Positions 34,377 through 44,173 of a stretch of 64,000 nt of DNA are shown one piece after another; the first letter of the stretch is position 1, and the number at the start of each line of letters is the position of its first letter. Below the pieces are notes generated by a model that ran no database searches, was not told the DNA's origin, and saw nothing but the letters and a program-made list of their open reading frames with translations. The stretch spans positions 358,091 to 422,090 of the forward strand of contig MSDW01000002.1 in assembly GCA_001914405.1 (NCBI GenBank), in the 5' to 3' direction. The stretch is from Candidatus Methanohalarchaeum thermophilum (GTDB lineage: Archaea > Halobacteriota > Methanonatronarchaeia > Methanonatronarchaeales > Methanonatronarchaeaceae). A program made the translations under genes and the position numbers.

Positions 34377-37169
34377 ATGTGGTCTAGGCTAACAGATTCA
34401 ATCTCTAAAAAACTAATATTAACGATAGCTGTCGTTGCAATAGTTATTTTCTCGGGAATGACTCTTTTAGTGGTAAACCAAGCTACTGGACAACAAAAAG
34501 AAGTAGCTGGTGAAAGAATGCAGGAAATGACTCAATCATATGCTAATGATTTCAATGTAGACATGAAAAGATACATGGAAACAGCAAAAACCTTAACTCT
34601 TACCTTGGAAAAATACCAAAAATCCGATGCCAGCCGTGAAGAAGTTGTAAACATGCTATAAAACATCGCAAAAGAAAACAAAGACATTTTAGGGACATAT
34701 GTAACATATGAACCAAGTTCATTCGATGGCCAAGTTGAAAAATACAAAAATCTTACCTCAAAGATCTACGGCACCAATAGTGAAGGCCAATTCGCACCAC
34801 ACTGGAATCGATACGGTGGAGATCTCCAATTAAGTAACATGGAAATAGGAAAAGACGATAAATGGTATCACACTCCAATGGATACAGGTGAAAAATGGAT
34901 AAAACCTCCTTACACCTATAATGGAAAACTCTTAATCAGCTTCCTAAAACCAATCGAGAAAGATAACCAACCTGTAGGAGTAGCAGGAGTGGATGTCTCT
35001 CTTGACTACATGCATAATGTAGTCAGCGATATCCAGATATACGATTCCGGATACGCATTCATGTTAAGTGAAAACGGACAGTTCATATCCTTCCCAGACG
35101 AAGAATTAATTGGAAAAACAACTCTCAAAGAATACGCCAAAAACAACGATTACAAGCAAATGCAGGAACTAGCTGAAAAAATAGGTTCAAATAATGAGGG
35201 AAAGATGACATTAACCGATCCAGTCACTGATAAAAAGGCTCAGATAAACTTTGACACAATAGAAACGGGTGATTTCAAATTTGTGACTGTAACACCGGTG
35301 AACGAAGCTTTAGCAGGTGTACACCAAATGAGAAATAACCTGATCTTAATAAGCTTATTCGCGTTAGCCGCTTTAATAGGAACAGTATTCTATGTTTCAA
35401 ATAGATTAACAAATCCATTAGGTAAGATGACAAGTGAAATCAAGGAAATCGCAGAAACTGGTGACTTAAGCATAAGAACAGCCGTTTCCACCAATGACGA
35501 AGTAGGTGAAATGTCGGACTCGTTGGGCAACATGATGAATAACATCGAAGAAAACTTCAATGAGATCCAAGATTCCTTTACCTCGTTATCCAATGGTGAT
35601 TTGGACGCAAAAATGGAAGTAGAAGGTAAGAAAGGTGATTTCAAAGAAGTCAGCAAATCTATAAATACAAGTATCGATGAAGTTAAATCTGCTCTAAACA
35701 AAATAATGGACACACTAGACGAAATGGAAAGCGGTAATCTCGATAAAAGAATTGAATCATCTAAACTTAATGGGAGCTACAAGGGGATGGGTGAATCTAT
35801 AAATAAAAGCATAGATGAAGTAACTAGGGCATTTAAGGCAGTTAAAACAAATGTAAATAAATTAGAAAAAGGTGAGTTAGATGCAAGGATAGATACGGAT
35901 GATTTCAAGGGATACTACAAAGAAATAGCCAAAACCATAAACAACAGTATCGCAGGAGTTAGAGAGGCTTTAATGGCTATTAATGATGTAATTGAAAGTA
36001 TCGAAGCAGGTAAACTAGATAATAACATAGAAACCTCAAGATTCAAAGGTGATTACAGAAAAATGGGCGAATCAATAAATAAAAGCATAGAATCAATTAA
36101 AAATGCTCTAAACCAGATTTCATTAGCCAGTAAGAGTTTAAGCAATAAAAAATTAGACCAAAACATCAATACAGATCTACAGGGAGAATTTGGAGAGATA
36201 ACAAAGGATCTAGAAGAAGGTATTAACAATTTGAACAAAACCGTAAAAGAAATTAAATCAAATGCCAACAAGTTATCCGAAACCAGTGAAGAAATGAGTG
36301 CTTCAAGTGAAGAAATTGCAAGTTCAATAGATGAAATAAGTGAATCAAGCAATGAAATTGCAGAAGGAACACAAGAACAATCTAATAAAGCCGATAATGC
36401 TAAACAAAATGTATCAAATCTTTCTTCTTCAATAGAAGAGATAACTGCATCAAGCCAACAGATAAGCGATGAATCAGAAAATGCACTAGAAAAAGCCAAA
36501 AATGGAACACAAAAAGCCAGTAGCGCAATAAGTGAAATAGAAGAAGCCAACGAATCAACCCAAGAAAACGTAGAAAAAATTAAAGAACTAAATGAAAAAA
36601 TGGAGGAAATAAGTGAATTCGTAGATGTAATCTCTGATATAGCAGAACAAACCAACCTACTCGCATTAAACGCTAATATAGAAGCAGCTAGAGCGGGAGA
36701 TGATGGCCAAGGATTTGAAGTTGTAGCAAACGAAGTCAAAAACCTAGCAGAAGACAGCCAAAAATCAGCCCAAGAGATCGAAGACATAATAAACGACATA
36801 CAGGAATACACCGAAGAAACTACCGAAAAAATAGAAAAAACAGCCAAAGAAGTCGATAAAGGAGTAAGCGCAGTAGACGAAGTTGTCAACTCACTAGAAG
36901 AAATACAAGACGCAATACAAGAAACAAACCAAGGAATAAAAGAAATATCAAATGCAACCCAAAACCAAGCAGAAAACACCGAACAGGTCAGCAAATTAGT
37001 CGAAGAAACAACCAAACTAAGCCAACAAATCAACGCAGCAATAGAACAGATAACCAGCAGCGTAAACCAACAAAATACAGCAGCACAAGAAATAGCCGAT
37101 CTAGCACAAAAAGTCTCACAAATGGCCGAAGAAACCAATAAATCACTAGAAGAATTCAAACTAAACTAA
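34377..37169 (+). pseudogene. methyl-accepting chemotaxis protein with one in-frame TAA
   Basis: A chemoreceptor of about 930 codons. TM1 about 11-32 (ISKKLILTIAVVAIVIFSG), an extracellular Cache domain (LGTYVTYEPSSFDG; YNGKLLISFLKPI; SLDYMHNVVSDIQIYDSGYA), TM2 near 325-345 (NLILISLFALAALIGTVFYV), then a HAMP and several HAMP-like repeats of about 90 residues, each with a GDLD/GNLD/GELD/GKLD signature, and the signalling tip EQTNLLALNANIEAARAGD. The only lesion is TAA at 34659-34661 (NML-stop-NIAKENKD); the frame is open before and after. The downstream part could be started at ATG 34839 but would lack TM1. Stop readthrough cannot be excluded. Confidence 0.85.
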
Positions 37170-37928
37170 AAAAACCATATAACCTTTTTTATTTTATTAT
37201 GTCCCTATTTAAAAATAATCTTTTTTTAGGCAATAAAAACTACAGACAGAAGGCATCTATACCTTATTATTTAAGAAACTTTTTTTAATTCCCTGATAAA
37301 GTAAAAATTAATTTAAATAATCCCACATATATTTTCTAACTTTTATTAAATCTTAAAAGGTTTATAGCAGATTTTATTTTTTTAATCAAGTTTTAAAAAG
37401 TATATTTTAGGTTTCAGAAAGTAAAACATTTCCTGAGATATGGTATCAGGTTGTATTTGTCAGTCAACAAGTGTGTTTATTAGCGCCCTTGTTGCTGGGT
37501 TCTTCGGCTTGAACCAATTTCTGCTTCTATTATTTTGAGATCAAAGGAGTTGAACAACAATGTTACCGTGAAGATTCGTTAATCTTTTTTTTTGGTAAAC
37601 TCCATTGTTAATTCCTAATCTCTATACTAGAATGATGTGAGGGGATGTAGTTTCTGTGGTTTAACTCGGTGAGGATGTTACATTGTATTTTTAATTTGTG
37701 GTAGAGTAGGATATAGGCCGCCACGGCCGGATCATGAAGGTGGTTTACTTATTCAGGTTATTTAATTTATATTTGGGGTGTTTGGATAAATTTATTTAGG
37801 TTTTTTAATTTTTTATTACAAGGGGTCTGTGGTTTTTATTTTTGGCTTTAGTAGTCATTTCGGCGTAACTTTTTAATAGAATGATGAAATAAAAACCTTG
37901 AGCTTTAATCACGGAGATGTGTTAATGT
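37170..37928. other. 759-bp intergenic region, possible structured RNA at 37440-37760
   Basis: Two short stems lie close together: CAACAAG/CTTGTTG (about 37474-37495) and GGTTC/GAACC around TTCGGCTT (about 37498-37515). A further repeat AACAATG/CATTGTT spans 37555-37610, and there is a locally GC-rich GCCGCCACGGCCGG at about 37718-37731. In an AT-rich genome this could mark a small RNA. No RNA family was recognised. The end of the region is the Dpp promoter/leader with GGAGATG before the start. Confidence 0.3.
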
Positions 37929-39530
37929 ATGTCACAAAAACAAGGTAATAAATTCACAAGGAGAAAATTCCTCAAGTACACTGGAGTAGCAGGCGCCACA
38001 ATACTAGCAGGTTCTTCTCTAACAGGATGCCTAAAGGGAGGAGAAGAAGAAAAGGTAGATACCGCCGTAATTGGAACAACTGACTCTGTTACCACTTTAG
38101 ATCCAGCAAACTGTTATGAATATTTTTCCTCAGAAATGCTTTTCAACACAATGGATAGATTAACTGGGTACAAGCCGGGAACCTCCGAACTCGTTCCAGT
38201 ATTAGCAAAAGACTGGGAAGCAAACAAAGACACAACTAAATATACTTTACCTCTTAGAGAAGGAGTAAAATTCCAAAATGGCAATGAAATGCTGGCGGAA
38301 GATGTAAAGTTTTCACTGGAAAGAGCAATAAACCTAGAAGGTAAACCAGCTTTCTTATTAGGTAATATAGATTCAGTTAATGTAGTAGACGATTACACAG
38401 TTGAACTTGATCTTAAAAGCCCTTCCTCGTTAATACCATCTAAATTAGCTTATACAGTAGGCTCAATAGTTCCAAAAGAAGAATACAATAAAAACGAATT
38501 CCAGCCCGAAGACGCTATGGGAACTGGACCATACCAAATAGATGATTGGCAAAAGGGTTCATACATTACATTAGTTGAAAACGAAGAGTATTGGGGCGAT
38601 AGTCCCTTTGCAGAAACAATAAAATTCAAATTCTACAAAAAATCAAGCCAACTAAAAATGGCACTAAATGGAGGAGAACTAGATGCCGCTTACCGACAGT
38701 TCCAGCCACTACAAAGACAAGCATTAAGAGAAAACGAAGAAGTAGAAACCAAGTCAGCGCCTAGCCCATCAATTAGGTACCTAGTACTAAACGTACAAAA
38801 GTCACCAACAAAACAAATAGGTGTGAGGAAAGCGATAGCGTACGCAATAAATAGAAACGAAATAGACGAACAAGTATACGCTGGCTCAGTTGAACCATTA
38901 TACTCAATGGTGCCAAAGGGAATGTGGAGCCACGAACAAGTTTTCAAACAAAAATACGGAACCGGATCAAATATTGAAGAAGCCCAAGCACAACTTGAGG
39001 AAGCAGGATACTCAAAAGACAATCCACTAGAAATGAATCTCTGGTACACAACCAGGCACTACGGTCCACTAGAAGGAGAGTTAGCAACCACTCTCAAAAA
39101 ACAGATAGAAGAAACCGAAATGGTAGATGTAACCTTACAAAGCAGTGGATGGGGGACCTACGCCAGCGACCTAGACTCAGGAAAGATGAGGTTATTCCTC
39201 CTTGGATGGTACCCAGATTATATAGACCCAGATGACTACATAGGATCACCATTCCTATCAGAGAGCGGTTCAAAATCAACCGGATCCTTCTATGCAAACG
39301 ACCAAGCACAAGAGTTAATCAACCAAGAAAAATCGATAACCGACAGAGAAGAAAGAACCGAGATATTCAAGGAACTACAAAATATGTGTGCAAATGATAT
39401 TCCTCTGCTACCCTTATTCCAGAAAAAACAATTTTCTGCATTCCAGCCTCATATAAAGAAAGAAAGTTTCATAATGGGTCCAGCCCAGATATTCAGAGGA
39501 AATCTGCTTAATTCAGAAAACTGGGAATAA
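37929..39530 (+). CDS. dppA: family 5 substrate-binding lipoprotein of a dipeptide/nickel-type ABC transporter, Tat-exported
   Basis: 533 residues. Twin-arginine signal FTRRKFLKYTGVAGATILAG with lipobox LTGC at about residue 34, so it is folded before export and lipid-anchored. The SBP_bac_5 fold shows LVPVLAKDWEANKDTTKYTL, REGVKFQNGNEMLAEDVKFS, DAMGTGPYQIDDWQKGSYIT, and the C-terminal FYANDQAQELINQEKSI. Ligands of this family include peptides, nickel chelates and oligosaccharides; the specific one is unknown. First gene of a five-gene operon (37929-43810). Confidence 0.92.
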   Translation: MSQKQGNKFTRRKFLKYTGVAGATILAGSSLTGCLKGGEEEKVDTAVIGTTDSVTTLDPANCYEYFSSEMLFNTMDRLTGYKPGTSELVPVLAKDWEANKDTTKYTLPLREGVKFQNGNEMLAEDVKFSLERAINLEGKPAFLLGNIDSVNVVDDYTVELDLKSPSSLIPSKLAYTVGSIVPKEEYNKNEFQPEDAMGTGPYQIDDWQKGSYITLVENEEYWGDSPFAETIKFKFYKKSSQLKMALNGGELDAAYRQFQPLQRQALRENEEVETKSAPSPSIRYLVLNVQKSPTKQIGVRKAIAYAINRNEIDEQVYAGSVEPLYSMVPKGMWSHEQVFKQKYGTGSNIEEAQAQLEEAGYSKDNPLEMNLWYTTRHYGPLEGELATTLKKQIEETEMVDVTLQSSGWGTYASDLDSGKMRLFLLGWYPDYIDPDDYIGSPFLSESGSKSTGSFYANDQAQELINQEKSITDREERTEIFKELQNMCANDIPLLPLFQKKQFSAFQPHIKKESFIMGPAQIFRGNLLNSENWE

Positions 39531-39603
39531 CAAAGAAATAACTCTCTAAAATCTATTTATTTTTTTATTTTCTTCTTTAACCTAAAAACTGAGGAGATTA
39601 TTA

Positions 39604-40623
39604 ATGGCAGAAGGAAGAGGCCTAGCATCTTATATACTTACTAGGTTAATACTTGCAGTCCCTACAGTACTAATACTATTAACAATTGTATTCCTCATAA
39701 TGAGAGTTGCTCCTGGTGACCCAGCACAAGCTATGCTAGGAGCAAAAGCTCCACCATCACAGCTCGAGTTACTCAGAGAACACATGGGCCTGAATAAGCC
39801 GCTTTACATGCAGTATATAGATTACATTTTTGGTGTTGTACAAGGAGACTTAGGCAAGTCATTTCAGTTTAACACGCCTATGTGGGAGTTAATTAAGCCA
39901 AGGTTGATGGCTACTCTAGAACTCGTTTTATACGGGTTTACTCTTGCAGTTGGATTAGGAGTTTTGCTTGGAAAAGAATCAGCTAAACGTGAAGGAAGTT
40001 GGGGAGATTTTCTCGGAGACCTATACGGGATAGCAATCTATGCATTCCCAATATTCTGGGTAGGAATAATGGCTCAACTAATCTTTGGAATTGAATTAGG
40101 TTGGCTACCCACATCAGGTAGATTTGGGGCAATGGCTCCTCCACAAACGATCACTGGCTTATACACAATTGATAGCCTGCTTCAGGGACAGATAGACAAG
40201 TTTATTGTAGCTATTAAACACCTAATTCTACCAGCAACGGTTTTAGGGGTATACATCTCAGGCATATTCACGAGAATAACTAGAACCAATATGCTCCAAA
40301 CCCTTAAAGAAGATTATATAGAAGCAGCTGAAGCAAGAGGAATAAAGGAAAAACTAGTAGTAAATAGATACGCACTAAAAAATGCTTTACTTCCTCTTAT
40401 CACTATAATGGGTCTTCAGTTTGCTTTAACATTAGCTGGAGCAGTTTTAACGGAGGTAACCTTTAACTGGCCTGGAATGGCTGATTTTATCGTTTCAATG
40501 GCAATCGAAAGAGACTATCCAGCTGTACAAGCCACGGTAACCGTATTTGCGATATTAGTTGCTAGCGTAAGCGTATTAATAGACATAGTTATTGGCGTGC
40601 TTGATCCAAGAATAAGATTCTAA
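39604..40623 (+). CDS. dppB: dipeptide/nickel-type ABC transporter permease DppB
   Basis: 339 residues, about six helices. N-terminal YILTRLILAVPTVLILLTIV and the conserved MRVAPGDPAQAMLGAKAP, HMGLNKPLYMQYIDYI; cytoplasmic EAA loop EDYIEAAEARGIKEKLVVNR (about 237-256), which docks the ATPases; C-terminal VLIDIVIGVLDPRIRF. Standard for the family. It follows dppA after 73 bp and precedes dppC by 22 bp. Confidence 0.94.
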   Translation: MAEGRGLASYILTRLILAVPTVLILLTIVFLIMRVAPGDPAQAMLGAKAPPSQLELLREHMGLNKPLYMQYIDYIFGVVQGDLGKSFQFNTPMWELIKPRLMATLELVLYGFTLAVGLGVLLGKESAKREGSWGDFLGDLYGIAIYAFPIFWVGIMAQLIFGIELGWLPTSGRFGAMAPPQTITGLYTIDSLLQGQIDKFIVAIKHLILPATVLGVYISGIFTRITRTNMLQTLKEDYIEAAEARGIKEKLVVNRYALKNALLPLITIMGLQFALTLAGAVLTEVTFNWPGMADFIVSMAIERDYPAVQATVTVFAILVASVSVLIDIVIGVLDPRIRF

Positions 40624-40645
40624 ATAAAAAAAGGGAAGAATATCT

Positions 40646-41524
40646 ATGTTAAAGTCGCTAAAACAAATTAGAGACGAAATAAACACAGTTTCAGGATATA
40701 AAATAATAATAGGAACTTCAATAGTCTTATTCTTCTTGTTCATCGCCTTTGCAGCTCCTCATCTAACTCAATGGGATCCTGAAAAACAGGGAGTAGGACC
40801 AAGGCTCGAAAAACCCTCAGGTGAACACAAACTAGGGACAACCTACATGGGATATGACCTCTTCAGCAGAACTCTATTCGGAACCAGAACTGCTTTATCA
40901 GTAGTCCTAATAGCCACCGCACTAGCAATGGCAATCGGTATACCACTAGGATTAATATCCGGATACATAGGAGGCTATAGCGATCGATTAATGGTTCTAA
41001 TAACAGATGCACTATATTCATTTCCTGGAATATTACTAGCATTACTAGTAGCAGCTATACTTGGAGGAGGAATAATAAACGCTGCTCTCGCTGTATCCGT
41101 GGTCTACATACCTCAGTACTTCAGAGTAATACGTAACCATGTGATGTCCGTGAAGGAAGAACTATATGTCAAAGGAGCCGAAGCAATAGGATCACCCAAG
41201 AGAGACACAATCATAAAATACATATTACCTAATGTCTCCCAATCAATCCCCGTTATCTTAACTCTCAATGCAGCAGACGGAGTCCTAACACTAGCAGGAT
41301 TATCCTTCCTAGGTTTCGGAATAACTCCACCAACTCCAAGCTGGGGATACGACCTAAAAACTGCTTCAAGTTACCTAGGTCTCGCAGAATCCTATCCAGA
41401 AGTATGGTACTGGAGCCTCGTACCAGGATTAGCGATAGTAGTGCTAATACTTGGATTCACATTACTTGGAGAAGGATTGAACGACATACTAAATCCTAAA
41501 CTCAGGGAGGGACGTAGAAGATGA
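40646..41524 (+). CDS. dppC: dipeptide/nickel-type ABC transporter permease DppC
   Basis: 292 residues. N-terminal membrane helix then the typical HKLGTTYMGYDLFSRTLFGT, LGLISGYIGGYSDRLMVLI and the EAA loop VKEELYVKGAEAIGSPKRDT; C-terminal LTLAGLSFLGFGITPPTPSW and GEGLNDILNPKLREGRRR. Forms the channel with DppB. Its stop overlaps the dppD start (ATGA at 41521-41524), indicating translational coupling. Confidence 0.94.
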   Translation: MLKSLKQIRDEINTVSGYKIIIGTSIVLFFLFIAFAAPHLTQWDPEKQGVGPRLEKPSGEHKLGTTYMGYDLFSRTLFGTRTALSVVLIATALAMAIGIPLGLISGYIGGYSDRLMVLITDALYSFPGILLALLVAAILGGGIINAALAVSVVYIPQYFRVIRNHVMSVKEELYVKGAEAIGSPKRDTIIKYILPNVSQSIPVILTLNAADGVLTLAGLSFLGFGITPPTPSWGYDLKTASSYLGLAESYPEVWYWSLVPGLAIVVLILGFTLLGEGLNDILNPKLREGRRR

Positions 41525-42501
41525 ATACTGAACAAGAAACAGGAGAAAAACCAAATATTAGTATAAAAAACCTAGATATCACCTATAACTACGAAAACGA
41601 TAGTGAAGAAGTTAAAGCCGCAAGAGACATAAACTTAGACATTAAAAATGGCGAAATCGTTAGTTTAGTAGGTGAAAGCGGGAGCGGTAAATCAACTATA
41701 GGCTCCTCTATACTCAATTTACTCCCAAAAGACACCTTAACCAGAGGAAAAATCCAATTAGATGGAAAAAACCTACTTGAGTTACCCGAAAACGACATAA
41801 GAGAAATAAGAGGCAAAGATATATCAAAAATCTTCCAGGACCCAATGGGGCGATTAAATCCATTAATGACAGTCGAACAACACTTCATAGAACTACTAAA
41901 TGAACACACAGATTTTGGCAAAGAAAAAGCAATAGAAAAATCTATAGACGCCTTAAACGATGTAGGAATTCCTCCAAATAGATTTGAAGACTATCCACAT
42001 GAATTTAGCGGAGGAATGAGACAAAGAATAATGATAGCACTCGCCCTAGTCTTAAACCCAAGAATATTAATAGCAGACGAGGCAACCACCTCACTAGATG
42101 TAGTCGTACAATCACAGATACTTAACTTACTAAGAGATGTAACAGAAAAGTATAACACCTCAATATTAAACATAACCCATAACCTAGGAGTAGTAGCCGA
42201 AATAAGTGACAGAGTAGTCGTATTATATGGAGGAAAAGTAGTTGAAAAAGGTTCAGCAGAAGAAATATTCCACAAACCCAAACACCCATACACCAAAGGC
42301 CTAATCAACTCGGTAATAGGACTAGATACCGAAGAACTCGAATGGGTCGAAGGAACACCTCCAGACCTCGTGAACCCACCAAGCGGTTGCCCATTCCACC
42401 CAAGATGCCCCCAAGTAATGGAAAAATGTAAAAAACAGTTCCCAGAACAGACCGGGTTTAACGACTCCCATAAAACATGGTGTCATCTATACGAGAGCTG
42501 A
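41521..42501 (+). CDS. dppD: dipeptide/nickel-type ABC transporter ATPase DppD
   Basis: 326 residues. Walker A GESGSGKSTIGSSIL, Q-loop KIFQDPMGRLNPLMTV, signature HEFSGGMRQRIMIALAL, Walker B ILIADEATTSLDVVVQ, H-loop NITHNLGVVAEI. The C-terminal oligopeptide-transporter extension carries four cysteines (GCPFHPRCPQVMEKC and TWCHLYE), an arrangement shown to hold an Fe-S cluster in related transporters. Works as a heterodimer with DppF. Confidence 0.94.
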   Translation: MNTEQETGEKPNISIKNLDITYNYENDSEEVKAARDINLDIKNGEIVSLVGESGSGKSTIGSSILNLLPKDTLTRGKIQLDGKNLLELPENDIREIRGKDISKIFQDPMGRLNPLMTVEQHFIELLNEHTDFGKEKAIEKSIDALNDVGIPPNRFEDYPHEFSGGMRQRIMIALALVLNPRILIADEATTSLDVVVQSQILNLLRDVTEKYNTSILNITHNLGVVAEISDRVVVLYGGKVVEKGSAEEIFHKPKHPYTKGLINSVIGLDTEELEWVEGTPPDLVNPPSGCPFHPRCPQVMEKCKKQFPEQTGFNDSHKTWCHLYES

Positions 42502-42505
42502 TAAA

Positions 42506-43810
42506 ATGAACGAAAAAAGAAACATCAAACTATGGGTAAAAAACCTCAAAAAGTACTATCCAACAATAGAAAACCCATTAAAGAAACTAATCAAAGGACA
42601 AGAATATGTTAAAGCAGTAGACGATATCTCATTCGAAATAAAAAAAGGAGAAGTCTTCGGATTAGTAGGAGAAAGCGGAAGCGGAAAAACCACAGTAGGC
42701 GAAAACCTCCTAATGCTACAAAAACCAACCGAAGGCCAACTATACTACGAAATAAACGAAGAAATAAAAAAAGAAATACTCGAAGCAGAAAAAAACGGAA
42801 ACAAAGAAAAAATAAACAAACTTAACAAAAAACACTCCCTCAGAAAAAGAAAAAACCTAAGAAAACTAAGAAAAGACATCCAAATGATCTTCCAAGACCC
42901 CTCAGCCGCCCTAAACCCATCAATGACCGTATTTGAATCAATACTACATCCAGCAAAAATCCACAAAATAGGTGACACCAAAGAAGAAAGAAAGCAAAAA
43001 GTATACAACATGATGGAAGAAGTAGGACTAACACCAGTAGAAAGATTCAAAGACAAATATCCAAGAGACCTAAGTGGCGGAGAAAGACAAAGAGTAATAA
43101 TTGCAAGAGCAATGATACTAGAACCAACCTTCCTAGTTGCAGACGAACCAGTCGCAATGCTAGACATGTCAATACGATCAAAAATATTAAACCTACTAAT
43201 GAAACTAAAAGAAGAATTCGGCCTAACAATACTATTCATAACACACGACCTAGCCACAGCAAAACTAATCTGCAACAGAATCGGAATCATGTACCTAGGA
43301 AAAATAATGGAACTAGGAAAAACAAAAGAAATCTTCGAAAACCCCAAACACCCATACACCAAATCCCTAATGAGAGCAATACCCAGAGCAGATCCAAGAG
43401 AAAGAGAAAGAGACAAAAACCTACCAGAAGGAGAAATCCCCGACCCAATCGACATGCCACAAGGCTGCAGATACCACCCAAGATGCCTAGAAGCAACCTC
43501 AAAATGCGGATGGGGGCCAAGAGACCTCAAAGAACACATAGAAAACAACCTACTCAAAATCTACGACGAAGAAGAAATAGAAGAAATGGAATTCAACTTC
43601 AAAGAAGACAAAGAAAACAACAAACTAGAAATACACGACAAAAAAGAAATATGTAACTACCTAGAAAAAAAGAAAAAAGAAGACACCCCACTAATGAACG
43701 CAATAAAAGAAACAAACAAAAACCAAAACAAACTAACCATCAAATTCAAAAAACCAAAAGAACCAAAAAGAAAAGAAACAGAAACCAGAGCAGCATGCTT
43801 CTACAACTAA
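42506..43810 (+). CDS. dppF: dipeptide/nickel-type ABC transporter ATPase DppF, with insertion and C-terminal tail
   Basis: 434 residues, longer than the usual 320-330. Walker A GESGSGKTTVGENLL, an inserted Lys/Glu-rich segment about 80-118 before the Q-loop QMIFQDPSAALNPSM, signature RDLSGGERQRVIIARAM, Walker B FLVADEPVAMLDMSI, H-loop FITHDLATAKLI. The C-terminal oligopeptide extension has GCRYHPRCLEATSKC and then a further 75-residue acidic/basic tail ending RAACFYN, which adds two possible cluster cysteines (one in ICNYLE). The codons are strikingly A/C-rich throughout. Last gene of the operon. Confidence 0.93.
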   Translation: MNEKRNIKLWVKNLKKYYPTIENPLKKLIKGQEYVKAVDDISFEIKKGEVFGLVGESGSGKTTVGENLLMLQKPTEGQLYYEINEEIKKEILEAEKNGNKEKINKLNKKHSLRKRKNLRKLRKDIQMIFQDPSAALNPSMTVFESILHPAKIHKIGDTKEERKQKVYNMMEEVGLTPVERFKDKYPRDLSGGERQRVIIARAMILEPTFLVADEPVAMLDMSIRSKILNLLMKLKEEFGLTILFITHDLATAKLICNRIGIMYLGKIMELGKTKEIFENPKHPYTKSLMRAIPRADPRERERDKNLPEGEIPDPIDMPQGCRYHPRCLEATSKCGWGPRDLKEHIENNLLKIYDEEEIEEMEFNFKEDKENNKLEIHDKKEICNYLEKKKKEDTPLMNAIKETNKNQNKLTIKFKKPKEPKRKETETRAACFYN

Positions 43811-44173
43811 AAAACCCAACAAACAAACCCAAAAAACCAAAAAACAAACCACAGACAAAACAAACACACAGCAAAAACCAAACCCAACAAACAAACAAAC
43901 CCAAAAAAAAATAAATCAAAACAAAAACAGGCAAAAAAATTGATAAAAAACCTATTCAACACCAACTAACTTATCTCCTCTTTTTTTAAATTAATTTAAT
44001 TCCTGGTTATTTAATCACATATCTTTTTTTATTTAGATGAACTAGGATCAGTTGGTAGAAAATATCTAAGTTCTTTCTTAGATTTTTTTTAGGGTAATAT
44101 TCTTTTTTTAGGGTTTAGGGCTCTATATTTATCTTTTTGAGAGTTTTAATTTGGGTTTATTTGTGTTTTTTTA
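43811..44173. other. convergent intergenic region with composition switch
   Basis: An A/C-rich trailer of dppF (43811-43960) turns abruptly into a T/G-rich stretch (43975-44173), which is the A/C-rich trailer of the minus-strand manC-like gene. No gene is seen. T-runs near 44085-44095 and 44106-44112 may end dppF transcripts. Confidence 0.5.

Noticed and set aside
34659..34661. Stop in the chemoreceptor as a recoded codon
   Set aside because: The codon is TAA, not the TAG used for pyrrolysine or the TGA used for selenocysteine, and no local recoding structure was seen.
36053..37159. 368-codon minus-strand ORF opposite the chemoreceptor
   Set aside because: A Ser/Ile/Leu-rich shadow of the coiled-coil signalling domain.
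42745..43557. 270-codon minus-strand ORF opposite dppF
   Set aside because: A shadow of the A/C-rich dppF codons; dppF has complete ABC motifs.
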